Shown here one piece after another: positions 35,962 through 45,131 of a DNA stretch of 64,000 bases (its first letter is position 1; each line of letters opens with the position of its first letter). The translations under genes and the position numbers were made by a program. The notes beneath the pieces were generated by a model. It was given only the letters and a program-made list of their open reading frames with translations, was not told where the DNA came from and made no database searches. Origin of the DNA: Paracoccus sp. S3-43. GTDB taxonomy: Bacteria > Pseudomonadota > Alphaproteobacteria > Rhodobacterales > Rhodobacteraceae. Location of the stretch: contig NZ_CP119082.1 of assembly GCF_029027965.1 (NCBI RefSeq), forward strand, positions 2,212,001 to 2,276,000, given 5' to 3'.

Positions 35962-37066
35962 GCGCGATGCCGACAAGACCGCTGGAGGCCCAGCCCCATC
36001 CCGCCGTCAGCGCCAGCCCGGCCAGGAACGGACCCAGGGCATTGGCGGCGTTGAAGGCGGCGTGGTTCATCGCGGCGGCCATGTTCTGCGCCCGGCCCGC
36101 GACATCCATCAGCCGGGTTTGCAGCGGGATCACCAGCCCCGCCCCCGCCGCCAGCAGGAAGGACGACAGCACCATCATCTGCCAGTTGCCGACCGCCAGG
36201 GATGCAAAGCCCTGCGTCGCGGCCATCGCCGCCAGGCTGATATAGGCCGCGCGGATCTGACCCATGCGTTCGGTCAGCCGCCCCGCGACCCAGGTGCCCA
36301 GCGTGCCGCCCACGCCGAAGACGCCAAGCGCCAGCGGGATCGCATAGGCGGGCGCCTGGGTGGTGGCGATCATCGCGGCGGTCAGGAAGGCGTAGACCGC
36401 GAAGAAGCCGCCGAAGCCGATGGCCCCCACGGCCAGCAGCCACAGCACGCGCGGATTGCGCAGGGCCTGCAATTCGTCCCAGGGCCGGGCGTCGGGGTTG
36501 CCGCCAACGCGCGGGGCGACCTTCAGGATCAGCCAGGCCGACAGCAGCGCGATGAAGCCCGGCAGCGCGAAGCCCCATCGCCAGCCGATGCTCTGGCCCA
36601 GCCATCCGGCCAAGGGCACGCCGACGATATTGGCGACGGTCAGCCCCATGATGACCTGCGCCGCGCCCCGCGCCCGATGCTCTCGCGGCAGGGCGTCAGC
36701 CGCATAGAGCATCGCCACCCCCAGGAACCCGCCATGCGGCAGGCCCGCCAGGAACCGCATCCCGGTCAGCGCCGCCAGCCCCGGCAGCACGGCGGCGGCG
36801 ATGTTCATCACCCCATAGAACGCCATCAGCGCCGCCAGATACCGCCGGCGCGGCAGCCGCGCCCCCAGGATCGAGGTCACCGGCGCGCCGATCACCACGC
36901 CCAGGGCATAGGCGCTGATGACATGGCCCGCCTGCGGCTCGGTAATGCCCAGATCGCCCGCGAAATAGGGCAAAAGCCCCATCGCCGCGAACTCCGACGT
37001 GCCGATGGCGAAGGCGCCAAGCGCCAGTGCCAAGATGGCATGGCGGAGATTTCCGTGTTCAGTCAT
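35882..37066 (-). CDS. MFS efflux transporter (AraJ / sugar-efflux type)
   Basis: 394-residue major facilitator with 12 membrane helices. LALGAFAIGTSEFAAMGLLP in helix 1 and RFLAGLPHGGFLGVAMLYAA (motif C-like) place it in the DHA1 AraJ/YdhP/Bcr-like branch. The substrate is unknown. The ATG at 37066 gives the usual short cytoplasmic N terminus; in-frame sequence upstream is hydrophilic and not family-like. Confidence 0.88.
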   Translation of the reverse strand: MTEHGNLRHAILALALGAFAIGTSEFAAMGLLPYFAGDLGITEPQAGHVISAYALGVVIGAPVTSILGARLPRRRYLAALMAFYGVMNIAAAVLPGLAALTGMRFLAGLPHGGFLGVAMLYAADALPREHRARGAAQVIMGLTVANIVGVPLAGWLGQSIGWRWGFALPGFIALLSAWLILKVAPRVGGNPDARPWDELQALRNPRVLWLLAVGAIGFGGFFAVYAFLTAAMIATTQAPAYAIPLALGVFGVGGTLGTWVAGRLTERMGQIRAAYISLAAMAATQGFASLAVGNWQMMVLSSFLLAAGAGLVIPLQTRLMDVAGRAQNMAAAMNHAAFNAANALGPFLAGLALTAGWGWASSGLVGIALTAAGALVLTMAVWHDRASGAVADCA

Positions 37067-37162
37067 GCGCGCGTTCCTGTGGGGGTTTGCCCTAACATCC
37101 CAGCGAATGCTGGGAATGCAAGTCCGACGCGCAGTAAACCCGCCATGCAGGGAATGCAACCG

Positions 37163-37561
37163 CTAGAGATGGCCGCGTTTCAGCAGGATCCAGATCACGG
37201 CTGCCGCCAGAACCAGCAGGCCGAACACGACCGAGGCCGCAAAGCCGATCGCCCGGCCCCGCCAGCGGGACAGTTCGCCCAGAGGTCGCAGATGGGCGGT
37301 CAGCGCCTGATGCGCGCGCGACAGCCGGACCAGATCCAGTTGCCGCGCGACCTTGGGCTGGGCCGAGATTTCGTCCGCCCGCGCCAGGGTCCAGGCCTGC
37401 TTGCGCAACCGGCGTGGCAAGGCCCCGCCCCGGCGGCGCAGCATCGCCGTCAAGGGCGGCCTTTCGCCCCGCCGCGCGCCGCCGAAGCGGGCGGCGATCA
37501 GGCGCGACACCTCGTCCGCCATGTCGCGGATGTCCTCGGCACTGGTTGCGTGTCGTGTCAT
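37163..37561 (-). CDS. Hypothetical single-pass membrane protein
   Basis: 132 residues, not recognised. An arginine-rich cytoplasmic part (about 1-100) precedes one C-terminal transmembrane segment (FAASVVFGLLVLAAAVIWILL, about 108-128), a tail-anchor-like layout. It lies between the MFS gene and a divergent hydrolase gene. No motif points to a function. Confidence 0.6.
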   Translation of the reverse strand: MTRHATSAEDIRDMADEVSRLIAARFGGARRGERPPLTAMLRRRGGALPRRLRKQAWTLARADEISAQPKVARQLDLVRLSRAHQALTAHLRPLGELSRWRGRAIGFAASVVFGLLVLAAAVIWILLKRGHL

Positions 37562-37617
37562 GGGGCGCAGTCTAGACGCTCTGGTCCGGGGGCGCCAGAC
37601 GATCTAGGATCGCGGGC

Positions 37618-38391
37618 ATGAGACTGAATCACAGCATCACCGGCACCGGCGACGGCCTGCCCGTCCTGATGGTCCACGGCCTGTTCGGCCAGGGCCGCAA
37701 CCTTGGGGCGCTGGCCCGCAGGCTGGCGGAACGGCGCCGCGTCGTGACCGTGGACATGCGCAACCATGGCGACAGCTTCCACGACGCCGACCATGGCTAT
37801 CCGGCATTGGCGGGGGATCTGGCCGAGGTGATCGGGGATCTGGGCGGCCGGGTCGATCTGGTGGGCCATTCGATGGGCGGCAAGGCCTCCATGGTGCTGG
37901 CGCTGACGCGCCCCGGCCTGGTGCGCAAGCTGGCGGTGATGGACATCGCCCCGGTCGCATACGGCCATTCGCAGACCGCGCTGATAGACGCGATGGAGAG
38001 CCTGGATCTGTCCTCGATCGACCGGCGCAGCGCCGCCGACGCCGCCCTGGCGCGGCAGGTCGACGATCCGGGCGTGCGCGCCTTCCTGCTGCAATCGCTG
38101 GATCTGAAATCCGATCCGAAGGCGTGGCGGCTGAACCTGGCCGCCCTGCGCGACCAGATGGACCGGCTGGTCGGCTGGCCCGAGGGCCTGCCCCGCGCGA
38201 CCTTCGACGGCCCTGTGCTGGAGATCGCCGGCGAACGGTCCGATTACGTCACCGATGCCGGCCAGGCGGCGCTGCGCGATCATTTCCCCCAGGCGCGGGT
38301 GGTGCGCGTGAAGGGCGCGGGGCACTGGCTGCACGCCGACGCCCCCGAGGCGGTGGCCCAGATCCTGATCAGCTATCTGGGCGACGGCTGA
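37618..38391 (+). CDS. Alpha/beta-fold hydrolase (YbfF-like esterase)
   Basis: 257 residues. HGLFGQGRNLG forms the oxyanion region near 20-30, the nucleophile is S85 in GHSMGGKA, and the late GAGHWLHAD supplies the catalytic histidine near 239. The DMRNHGDS motif and size match YbfF-type acyl-CoA/carboxyl esterases; the natural substrate is unknown. The 3' end overlaps the convergent lipoprotein gene by 23 bases. Confidence 0.88.
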   Translation: MRLNHSITGTGDGLPVLMVHGLFGQGRNLGALARRLAERRRVVTVDMRNHGDSFHDADHGYPALAGDLAEVIGDLGGRVDLVGHSMGGKASMVLALTRPGLVRKLAVMDIAPVAYGHSQTALIDAMESLDLSSIDRRSAADAALARQVDDPGVRAFLLQSLDLKSDPKAWRLNLAALRDQMDRLVGWPEGLPRATFDGPVLEIAGERSDYVTDAGQAALRDHFPQARVVRVKGAGHWLHADAPEAVAQILISYLGDG

Positions 38392-38695
38392 GGGCGCCCC
38401 AGCAATCCAGGTCGAATCGCAGCACCCCGGTATCGCGCGGCGTCAGCGCCTTGCCGCTGAAGGCGATCACCTCGCATCCCGTGGCCTGGGCGGCGGCCTG
38501 GACCATCAGCGCCGGAATATCCCGGCGCCACGGCCGGGCGACAAAGGTCATCCGCGCGAACTCGGCCATCTCGTCCTTGTGAAAGACCGCGAAGTCGATG
38601 CCCTCAAGACGGACATCGTGCCGCAACGCCCCCAGCATCCGGGGCGAGGGGCTGGCGCAGGCGCACAGTATCAGCAACAGGACAAGGGCACGCAT
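38369..38695 (-). CDS. Small putative lipoprotein
   Basis: 108 residues, function not recognised. MRALVLLLILCACASPSP is a short signal with a cysteine at about 13 in an LCAC lipobox-like context. The remainder is a small alpha/beta domain with two further cysteines (TGCEVIA and DLDCWG). Convergent with the esterase gene. Confidence 0.6.
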   Translation of the reverse strand: MRALVLLLILCACASPSPRMLGALRHDVRLEGIDFAVFHKDEMAEFARMTFVARPWRRDIPALMVQAAAQATGCEVIAFSGKALTPRDTGVLRFDLDCWGALSRRPDS

Positions 38696-38729
38696 GGCCC
38701 CTGTCTGGCACCGAATGTTTAAGGCCGGG

Positions 38730-39092
38730 TTAACGACCGCCCTGATCCTCCAGCCGGTCGGCTAGGGATTCGGCCCGCGCGGCCAGTTCGGCCATCGCCT
38801 CTTTCAGGTCCGAGGGGATGACCGGAACCTCGACCCGCGTGGGATTGGCTTGCAGCCGGTTCAGGTGGCGTTCGGCCTTTTCGGCGCGTTCCTCCAGCGT
38901 CGCCACGCGGTCGGCCAGCAGCAGCCCGGCCAGCAGCAGCAGGCGCGGTTCGGGCGTGCGGCCCGCCTGGGCCAGGATCTGCTGCGCCTCGGCGTCCAGA
39001 AGCGCGGCGGCGCGTTGCAGCAGCCGCTCCTCTCCGTCCTGGGCGGCGACGCGGTATTCCTTGTGCCCGATGGTGAAATCGACCTCGGCCAT
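38730..39092 (-). CDS. zapA: Cell division protein ZapA
   Basis: 120-residue FtsZ-ring stabiliser. MAEVDFTIGHKEYRVAAQDGEE is the typical N-terminal domain, followed by the long dimerising helix (about 60-115). The start overlaps the upstream coiled-coil gene by one base (TAATG), so the two are probably made together. Confidence 0.9.
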   Translation of the reverse strand: MAEVDFTIGHKEYRVAAQDGEERLLQRAAALLDAEAQQILAQAGRTPEPRLLLLAGLLLADRVATLEERAEKAERHLNRLQANPTRVEVPVIPSDLKEAMAELAARAESLADRLEDQGGR

Positions 39093-39598
39093 TACCTGTC
39101 CTCCTCGGTGTCGCCGTCCTGGTCGCCGTCCGTGTCGCCGTCCTGGATGCTTTCGGGAACCCCGCCCGCATCGCCCGCGGCCTCGGGGGTGGCGACCGAC
39201 GCGGCGGCGTCGTCGGCCAGCAGCCGTTCCACCTCGGCCATCAGGGCGCCAAGCTGGGCCGCCTCGGCCGCGCGGGCGGCGCGCAGGGCCTCGATCTCGG
39301 CCTCCAGGGCGCGGCTGACCGCCTCGACCATGTCGCCCTCCTCTCCGGCCTCCTCGATCAGCGCGCGGTTGGCGGCGATCAGGTCGTCATTGGCGGCGGC
39401 CAGCCGCGCGGCCTGTTCGGCCATGTCCTGCCGCCCCAACTGGTCCGTCAGCATCCTGATCCGCGCCTGGGCCGCCGCGAGGTCTTCGCGCAGGTCGGGA
39501 CCATGCGCCGCGTGGACCGGCCCGCCGCGATCCAGAAACTGGTCGATGCGGTCCAATGCGGCACTCAGGCGGCGTTCGCTGACAGAGATATCGCTCAT
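39092..39598 (-). CDS. Coiled-coil protein with acidic DGD-repeat tail, coupled to zapA
   Basis: 168 residues. Residues about 5-125 are heptad-rich coiled coil (LAAAQARIRMLTDQL, ALEAEIEALRAARAAEA). The C terminus is a low-complexity acidic tail with three GD-x-DGD-type units encoded by near-identical short DNA repeats. Coupling to zapA (TAATG) suggests a divisome-associated helper, an inference only. ATG 39598 is chosen over an upstream in-frame start lying in the hisB promoter region. Confidence 0.7.
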   Translation of the reverse strand: MSDISVSERRLSAALDRIDQFLDRGGPVHAAHGPDLREDLAAAQARIRMLTDQLGRQDMAEQAARLAAANDDLIAANRALIEEAGEEGDMVEAVSRALEAEIEALRAARAAEAAQLGALMAEVERLLADDAAASVATPEAAGDAGGVPESIQDGDTDGDQDGDTEEDR

Positions 39599-39715
39599 CG
39601 GCGGTCCTTTCGTAGCGTTCCCCCGGTTGTCGCATTGCCTCTGGCCCATGACAAGCCTGCCGCTTGGCGCGCCCCGCACGGACGCCTATAAGGCACCCGA
39701 CGAAAGGACATTGCC

Positions 39716-40303
39716 ATGCGCGAAGCCACCATCACCCGCACCACCGCCGAAACCCAGATCGAGGTCGCGCTGAACCTGGACGGGACCGGCGTCTATGACA
39801 ACCAGACGGGGGTCGGCTTTTTCGATCACATGCTGGACCAGTTGGCGCGCCATTCGCTGATCGACCTGACCATCCGCGCCAAGGGCGACCTGCATGTCGA
39901 CGACCACCACACGGTCGAGGATACGGGCATCGCCATCGGCCAGGCCCTGACCCGCGCGCTTGGCGACAAGAAGGGCATCCGCCGTTACGGCAGCTTCCTG
40001 CTGGCGATGGACGATTCGCTGGTCCGCGCCGCGTTGGATCTGTCGGCGCGGCCGTTCCTTGTGTGGAACGTCGATTTCCCGACCGAGAAGATCGGGACGT
40101 TCGACACCCAGCTTGTGCGCGAATTCTTCCAGGCGCTGTCCACGCATGGCGGCATCACCCTGCATGTGGACCGCATCCACGGCGTCAACAGCCACCACAT
40201 CGCCGAGGCCGCCTTCAAGGCCGTGGCCCGCGCCTTGCGCGAGGCGGTGGAACCCGATCCGCGCATGGCTGGCGTGCTGCCGTCGACCAAGGGGGCGCTG
40301 TGA
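39716..40303 (+). CDS. hisB: Imidazoleglycerol-phosphate dehydratase
   Basis: 195 residues, histidine synthesis step 6. Metal-binding histidines are in [22 protein letters not shown], and [10 protein letters not shown] / [13 protein letters not shown]. The stop overlaps the hisH start (TGATG). Confidence 0.96.
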   Translation: MREATITRTTAETQIEVALNLDGTGVYDNQTGVGFFDHMLDQLARHSLIDLTIRAKGDLHVDDHHTVEDTGIAIGQALTRALGDKKGIRRYGSFLLAMDDSLVRAALDLSARPFLVWNVDFPTEKIGTFDTQLVREFFQALSTHGGITLHVDRIHGVNSHHIAEAAFKAVARALREAVEPDPRMAGVLPSTKGAL

Positions 40304-40932
40304 TGCGGGTGGCGCTGATCGACTATGACAGCGGCAACCTGCATTCCGCGGAAAAGGCGTTCCAGCTGATGGGCCGAGAGGCCGGGGCCGATGTCGTCGT
40401 GACCTCGGATCCGGCGGTGGCGGCGCGCGCCGATCGGATCGTGCTGCCGGGCGACGGCGCCTTTCCCGCCTGCCGCGCCGCCCTGGGCGAGGTCGACGGC
40501 ATGGCCGAGGCGCTGCGCGAAGCGGTTCTGGGCCGCGGCGTGCCGTTCATGGGGATCTGCGTCGGAATGCAGATGCTGGCGACGACGGGCCATGAATACC
40601 GGGAAACGCCGGGCCTCGACTGGATCAGCGGGCAGATTCAGGCGATCGCCGCGCACGGCCTGAAGGTGCCGCATATGGGCTGGAACGATCTGGCGATCGA
40701 CCGTCCCCATCCGGTGCTGGACGGCATCGCCACCGGCGATCACGCCTATTTCGTCCATAGCTGGCAGTTCCAGGTCGCCGATCCCGCGCATCTGCTGGCG
40801 CATGTCGATTACGGCGGGCCGGTGACGGCGGTGGTCGGGCGCGACAATATCGTCGGCACCCAGTTCCACCCGGAAAAATCCCAGGCTGTCGGCCTGCGCC
40901 TGATCGCCAATTTCCTGGCCTGGAGGCCCTGA
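40303..40932 (+). CDS. hisH: Imidazole glycerol phosphate synthase glutaminase subunit
   Basis: 209 residues, class I glutamine amidotransferase supplying ammonia to HisF. Nucleophile C86 in GICVGMQML; the histidine-glutamate pair is in FHPEKSQ near the C terminus. ATG 40303 shares a base with the hisB stop. hisA and hisF, which often follow, are absent; a convergent nucleotidase gene comes next. Confidence 0.96.
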   Translation: MRVALIDYDSGNLHSAEKAFQLMGREAGADVVVTSDPAVAARADRIVLPGDGAFPACRAALGEVDGMAEALREAVLGRGVPFMGICVGMQMLATTGHEYRETPGLDWISGQIQAIAAHGLKVPHMGWNDLAIDRPHPVLDGIATGDHAYFVHSWQFQVADPAHLLAHVDYGGPVTAVVGRDNIVGTQFHPEKSQAVGLRLIANFLAWRP

Positions 40933-40995
40933 CGGGACGGATCACCATCTGGTAAACCGATGGTTGACGCTTCCTTGACCATCGGCGGGTAGCCC

Positions 40996-41020
40996 GGCGG
41001 GGAACGGCTGCGTTTCCGCC
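40996..41020 (+). terminator. GC hairpin after hisH
   Basis: GGCGGGGAACG / CGTTTCCGCC hairpin in the 190-base gap between hisH and the convergent 5'-nucleotidase gene. A second CCGGCC-GAG-GGCCGG hairpin at 41102-41116 lies just past the nucleotidase stop. Neither has a T tract; nothing else is seen in the gap. Confidence 0.35.
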
Positions 41021-41122
41021 CGTCCAGCGGCCCGTGCAGAGCGACCCGTGCAAAGCGGGCCGGCACCGCCTGGTCGAACTTCTGTAAGGGCCGCCCCCGA
41101 TCCGGCCGAGGGCCGGCGGGCG

Positions 41123-42724
41123 TCACTTGACCGTGATGCGCCCGTCAAGCGCGGGCTTGTAGGCCCCGTCCTGCGCGCCCAGATAGGCGGCCACCACCTC
41201 GGCCAGGTCGGGACCGAAGTCATAGGCGTTCTGGGCCTTGGTCTCGAAGACCTCGTAACCGTCGCCCCCCGCGCGCATGTAGTTGTTCGACACCACGCCA
41301 TAGGTCGCGGCCGAATCGATGGGCGCCCATGCGCCATCCTTCATCACCATCACCTCGCTGATGCGGCCGCCCGGTTCCGCCGCCGGATCGACGGTGTATT
41401 TCAGCCCCGCCACCTGGGCAAAGCGCCCCGCGCCTTCCTCATACTGGCTGGCGCCGTTTTCCAGGGCCGAGATCACGTCCGCGCCCTTCAGCTGGAAGGT
41501 GGCCAGCGTGTTCTGGAAGGGCAGGACGGTATAGACCTCGCCCATCGTGACCGGCCCCCGGTCGATCGAGGCCCGCAGGCCGCCGCCATTGACGATGGCC
41601 AGGGTAATGCCCTGGCCTTTCACCCGGTCCAGCATCGCGTCGGCGACCAGGTTGCCCATCTCGCATTCCCGGACGCGGCAGTTGGCGCGGTCGCCGACGA
41701 TGGGCGCCGCGGCCTCCGCCACGACCTTCTGGCGCAACTCCTCGATGGGGGCGGCCATCTCCTTGACCCGCGCGGCGATGGCCTGGTCCTCGGGGACCGA
41801 ATTGTCCAGCAGGATCGGCTGCCCCTCGGCCTTGGTCAGGGTGCCGTCGTCGTCGAAGGTCAGGGTCAGGTGGCCCAGATATTTCGAATAGGCATAGGCG
41901 GTCGCGATGGGAACCTCGGCCCCGTCAGGTCCGGCGACCGTGGTGGGATAAGGCCCCTCGGCCCCCTCCATGTCGCCCAGAAGCGTGTGGGAATGCCCGC
42001 CGACGATGGCGTCCAGGCCCGGCACCTGCCTGGCGAATTCCTGGTCGCGCAGATAGCCGACATGGGTCAGGGCGACGATCTTGTTCACCCCCCGGTCGGT
42101 CAGTTCCTGCACATCGGCCTTGAGGCTTTCGATATCGTCCTGGAAGATCACGTTCGGGCCGGGCGAGGCGGTTTCCGGCGTATCCATCGCCAGCGCCGAA
42201 ACGATGCCGATCTTTTCCCCGCCGACATCCAGCGTCACGACATTGTCGATCTTGCCCTTCAGCACGTTGGATCGCGACAGATCCAGGTTCCCCGACAGGA
42301 TCGGGAATTCGACCCCGTCGGCCAGCACTGCAAGGCCCTCGGGACCGTCGTCGAATTCATGGTTGCCGACCGCCATCGCGTCATAGCCGATGGCGGTCAT
42401 GAATTCGGCGACATCCTTGCCCTTGTAGGTCATATAGAACAGCGATCCCTGATACTGGTCGCCCGCGTCCAGCACGATCACATTGCCCCCTTCGGCGGTG
42501 ATCCGGTCGCGCAGTTCCTTGACCTTGGCCGCCACCCGCGCGACGCCGCCGAAGCATTCGCCCGCCGCCAGGGTCTCCGCGTCGCAGGTGCTGTCGTACT
42601 CGTTGATCGCCTCGATGCGGCTGTGCAGGTCGTTGGTGTGCAGGATGTGCAGAACCGTCTCGGCCTGGGCCGCGCCCGCGAAAAGCGCCACGGCCGAAGC
42701 GGCGGTCAGAAGGCGAAATGACAT
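41123..42724 (-). CDS. Periplasmic 5'-nucleotidase (UshA family)
   Basis: 533 residues. Signal peptide 1-21 (cleavage after AAQA), then a metallophosphatase domain (HTNDLHSR, VLDAGDQYQGS, GNHEFDDG, GGHSHTLLG) and a C-terminal nucleotide-binding domain (GNLVADAML, NGGGLRAS, NNYMRAGGDGY). It removes phosphate from extracellular nucleotides so the nucleosides can be taken up, which would feed the purine genes elsewhere in the window. The ribosome-binding site lies in a hairpin arm. Confidence 0.93.
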   Translation of the reverse strand: MSFRLLTAASAVALFAGAAQAETVLHILHTNDLHSRIEAINEYDSTCDAETLAAGECFGGVARVAAKVKELRDRITAEGGNVIVLDAGDQYQGSLFYMTYKGKDVAEFMTAIGYDAMAVGNHEFDDGPEGLAVLADGVEFPILSGNLDLSRSNVLKGKIDNVVTLDVGGEKIGIVSALAMDTPETASPGPNVIFQDDIESLKADVQELTDRGVNKIVALTHVGYLRDQEFARQVPGLDAIVGGHSHTLLGDMEGAEGPYPTTVAGPDGAEVPIATAYAYSKYLGHLTLTFDDDGTLTKAEGQPILLDNSVPEDQAIAARVKEMAAPIEELRQKVVAEAAAPIVGDRANCRVRECEMGNLVADAMLDRVKGQGITLAIVNGGGLRASIDRGPVTMGEVYTVLPFQNTLATFQLKGADVISALENGASQYEEGAGRFAQVAGLKYTVDPAAEPGGRISEVMVMKDGAWAPIDSAATYGVVSNNYMRAGGDGYEVFETKAQNAYDFGPDLAEVVAAYLGAQDGAYKPALDGRITVK

Positions 42725-42730
42725 GGGTGA

Positions 42731-42766
42731 TTCCTTTCTCGTTCCGGTGGGTCGGATCGAAAGGAA
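42731..42766 (-). promoter_or_regulatory. Hairpin sequestering the 5'-nucleotidase ribosome-binding site
   Basis: On the minus strand TTCCTTTC (42766-42759) pairs perfectly with GAAAGGAA (42738-42731), which contains the AAGGAA Shine-Dalgarno seven bases before the ATG. An inner TCCG/CGGA stem closes on a 6-base loop. This could lower translation until the hairpin melts or is bound. Confidence 0.5.
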
Positions 42767-42847
42767 GCTTGGCCCAGGGCGCCAAAAGGGTCAAATGCGC
42801 CAACGCCGCCGCTTGACCGGGCGCAGGGTCACGCGGCAAATGCGGGC

Positions 42848-43183
42848 ATGATGATCTACAAGGTTCTTCGCCCGGCCGAATGGGCCGATCTGCAAGCCGC
42901 CGGCGTCACCCAGGGCGCGCCGGTCGATCTGGCCGATGGATTCGTGCATTTCTCGACAGCAGCGCAGCTTGGCGTCACATTGTCGAAGCATTTCGGGTCC
43001 GAGGGGGATTTGATCCTGCTGGCCTGCGATCCGGCAGCCCTTGGCGACGACCTGCGGTGGGAGCCGTCGCGCGGCGGGGATGTGTTCCCCCACCTCTATC
43101 GCCCGCTGGCGATGCGGGATATCGCCTGGTCGCGCGTCATCGGACGCGGCGAAAACGGCCACGAGACGGGACCGCTGGAATGA
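42848..43183 (+). CDS. DUF952 protein
   Basis: 111 residues. [17 protein letters not shown], the [10 protein letters not shown] segment and [10 protein letters not shown] near the C terminus are DUF952 signatures (a small ADP-ribosyltransferase-like fold, function unknown). The stop overlaps the pyrD start (ATGA), so the two are co-translated. Confidence 0.88.
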   Translation: MMIYKVLRPAEWADLQAAGVTQGAPVDLADGFVHFSTAAQLGVTLSKHFGSEGDLILLACDPAALGDDLRWEPSRGGDVFPHLYRPLAMRDIAWSRVIGRGENGHETGPLE

Positions 43184-44244
43184 ACCTTGTGGAAAAATTC
43201 GGCCTGGCCGCGCTGCATCGGATGGACCCGGAACGCGCGCATGACCTGTCGATCCGCGCGCTGTCGGCGGGGCTGGTGCCGCTGCCCGGATCGCCCGTCA
43301 CTTCGGACAGGCTGCGGGTCACGCTGGCGGGGCTGGATCTGCCGAACCCCATCGGTCTGGCAGCGGGATACGACAAGAATGCCAGGGCCGTCGCGCCGCT
43401 GATGCGGGCGGGCTTCGGCTTCGTCGAACTGGGCGCGGCCACGCCCCGCCCGCAGCCGGGCAATCCCAGGCCGCGCCTGTTCCGTCTGTCCGAGGATCGG
43501 GCCGTCATCAACCGTTTCGGCTTCAACAATGACGGCGCGCAGGCGATCGCGGCGCGGATGGCGGCGCGGCCTGCGGGAATTCCGGTGGGCCTGAACATCG
43601 GGGCGAACAAGGACAGCGCCGACCGGGCGGCGGATTTCGCGGCCGTAGTGGATGTCGCGGGGGCATCGGCGGATTTCCTGACCGTCAACGTCTCGTCGCC
43701 CAATACCGAACGGCTGCGCGATCTTCAGGGCGCCGACGCCCTGGCCGCGCTGCTGCGAGGTGTGCTGGAGGCCAGGGACCGGCTGCCCTCGCGCCCTCCG
43801 GTCTTCCTGAAGATCGCCCCCGACCTGAGCGATGGGGAAATCGGCGACATCGCCGCCGTTGCCCTGGAGAGCGGCGTCGACGGCATCATCGCCACGAACA
43901 CCACCCTGTCGCGCACCGGCCTTGCAAGCCCGCATTCGGGCCAGGCGGGCGGGCTGTCGGGACGCCCGCTGTTCGAACGCTCGACCGCGGTTCTGGCCCT
44001 GCTGTATCGCGCCACGGGCGGTGCCATCCCGATCATCGGAGTAGGGGGAATTTCATCGGCGAACGACGCTTGGGAAAAAATCCGCGCGGGCGCCAGTGCC
44101 GTGCAGATCTATTCCGCCCTGATCTATCACGGCTTTTCGCTGGTGAGGCAGATGGCGAAAGACCTGGACACGCGACTGCGCGACCAGGGCGTCACGTTGG
44201 AGGCTCTGCGCGGCAGCGGAGCCGCCGGCTGGGCTCAAAGGTAA
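43180..44244 (+). CDS. pyrD: Dihydroorotate dehydrogenase (quinone), class 2
   Basis: 354 residues, membrane-associated FMN enzyme of pyrimidine synthesis. The N-terminal amphipathic helix ([20 protein letters not shown]) for quinone access marks class 2; the catalytic serine S173 is in NVSSPNT; FMN-binding [10 protein letters not shown] and [15 protein letters not shown]. Starts on the DUF952 stop and ends overlapping convergent cysE by 10 bases. Confidence 0.96.
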   Translation: MNLVEKFGLAALHRMDPERAHDLSIRALSAGLVPLPGSPVTSDRLRVTLAGLDLPNPIGLAAGYDKNARAVAPLMRAGFGFVELGAATPRPQPGNPRPRLFRLSEDRAVINRFGFNNDGAQAIAARMAARPAGIPVGLNIGANKDSADRAADFAAVVDVAGASADFLTVNVSSPNTERLRDLQGADALAALLRGVLEARDRLPSRPPVFLKIAPDLSDGEIGDIAAVALESGVDGIIATNTTLSRTGLASPHSGQAGGLSGRPLFERSTAVLALLYRATGGAIPIIGVGGISSANDAWEKIRAGASAVQIYSALIYHGFSLVRQMAKDLDTRLRDQGVTLEALRGSGAAGWAQR

Positions 44245-45065
44245 TCTTCGCCCAGGCCCAGAAGCTGGTTCATGCTCTGCGACGGCTCGGGACATCCCGC
44301 GTCGCCGATCACGCGGGCGGGAACCCCGGCGACGGTCTTGCAGGACGGCACCTCGTGCAGGACCACCGAGCCGGCCGCAATGCGGGAATGGTGGCCCACA
44401 TGGATATTGCCCAGAACCTTGGCCCCTGCCCCGATCATCACGCCGTCGCCGATCTTCGGATGCCGGTCGCCATCCTCCTTGCCGGTGCCGCCCAGCGTGA
44501 CCGAATGCAGCATCGACACGTCATTGCCGACCGTCGCGGTTTCGCCGATCACGATGGAATGGGCATGGTCGATCATGACGCCCGTGCCGATGACCGCCGC
44601 CGGGTGAATGTCCACGCCGAAGCATTCCGAACAGCGCATCTGCACGAAATAGGCCATGTCGCGGCGCCCTTCCTGCCACAGCCAATGCGCCATGCGATAA
44701 GCTTGCAGCGCCTGGAAGCCCTTGAAGAACAGGATGGGCTGCAGCAGCCGGTGCGTCGCCGGATCGCGGTCATAGACCGCCATCAGGTCGGCCCGCGCCG
44801 CATCCCCCAGTGCGGGCGACATGCGATAGGCCTGGTCGGCGATTTCGCGCAGGATCTGCTCGCTCATCTCGCCGCTGGCCAGCTTGAGGGAAAAGCGATA
44901 GGCCAAGGCGGCTTCCAGGCTGTCGTGATGCAGCAGGCCCGCATGGATCAGCGATCCCAGCAGCGGCTCATCCTGAACCGCCGCCCGCGCCTCGTCCCGC
45001 AACTGCGCCCAGATCGCATCGCGATCAAGGCCCAGGTTCTTCTTGGTGCTGCTTTGCATGTTCAT
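44235..45065 (-). CDS. cysE: Serine O-acetyltransferase
   Basis: 276 residues, first step of cysteine synthesis. The N-terminal helical domain ([20 protein letters not shown]) precedes a left-handed beta helix of hexapeptide repeats from about 165 ([21 protein letters not shown]), with the catalytic histidines in that stretch. It lies 66 bases downstream of the last GTA-linked gene on the same strand. A second ATG two codons in is possible. Confidence 0.95.
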   Translation of the reverse strand: MNMQSSTKKNLGLDRDAIWAQLRDEARAAVQDEPLLGSLIHAGLLHHDSLEAALAYRFSLKLASGEMSEQILREIADQAYRMSPALGDAARADLMAVYDRDPATHRLLQPILFFKGFQALQAYRMAHWLWQEGRRDMAYFVQMRCSECFGVDIHPAAVIGTGVMIDHAHSIVIGETATVGNDVSMLHSVTLGGTGKEDGDRHPKIGDGVMIGAGAKVLGNIHVGHHSRIAAGSVVLHEVPSCKTVAGVPARVIGDAGCPEPSQSMNQLLGLGEDYL

Positions 45066-45131
45066 GTCACGGATCCAGGCCAGTCTTCAGCCCTTCTTAG
45101 CGCGAACAGGCGGCCGGGAAAAGGACGGGTC

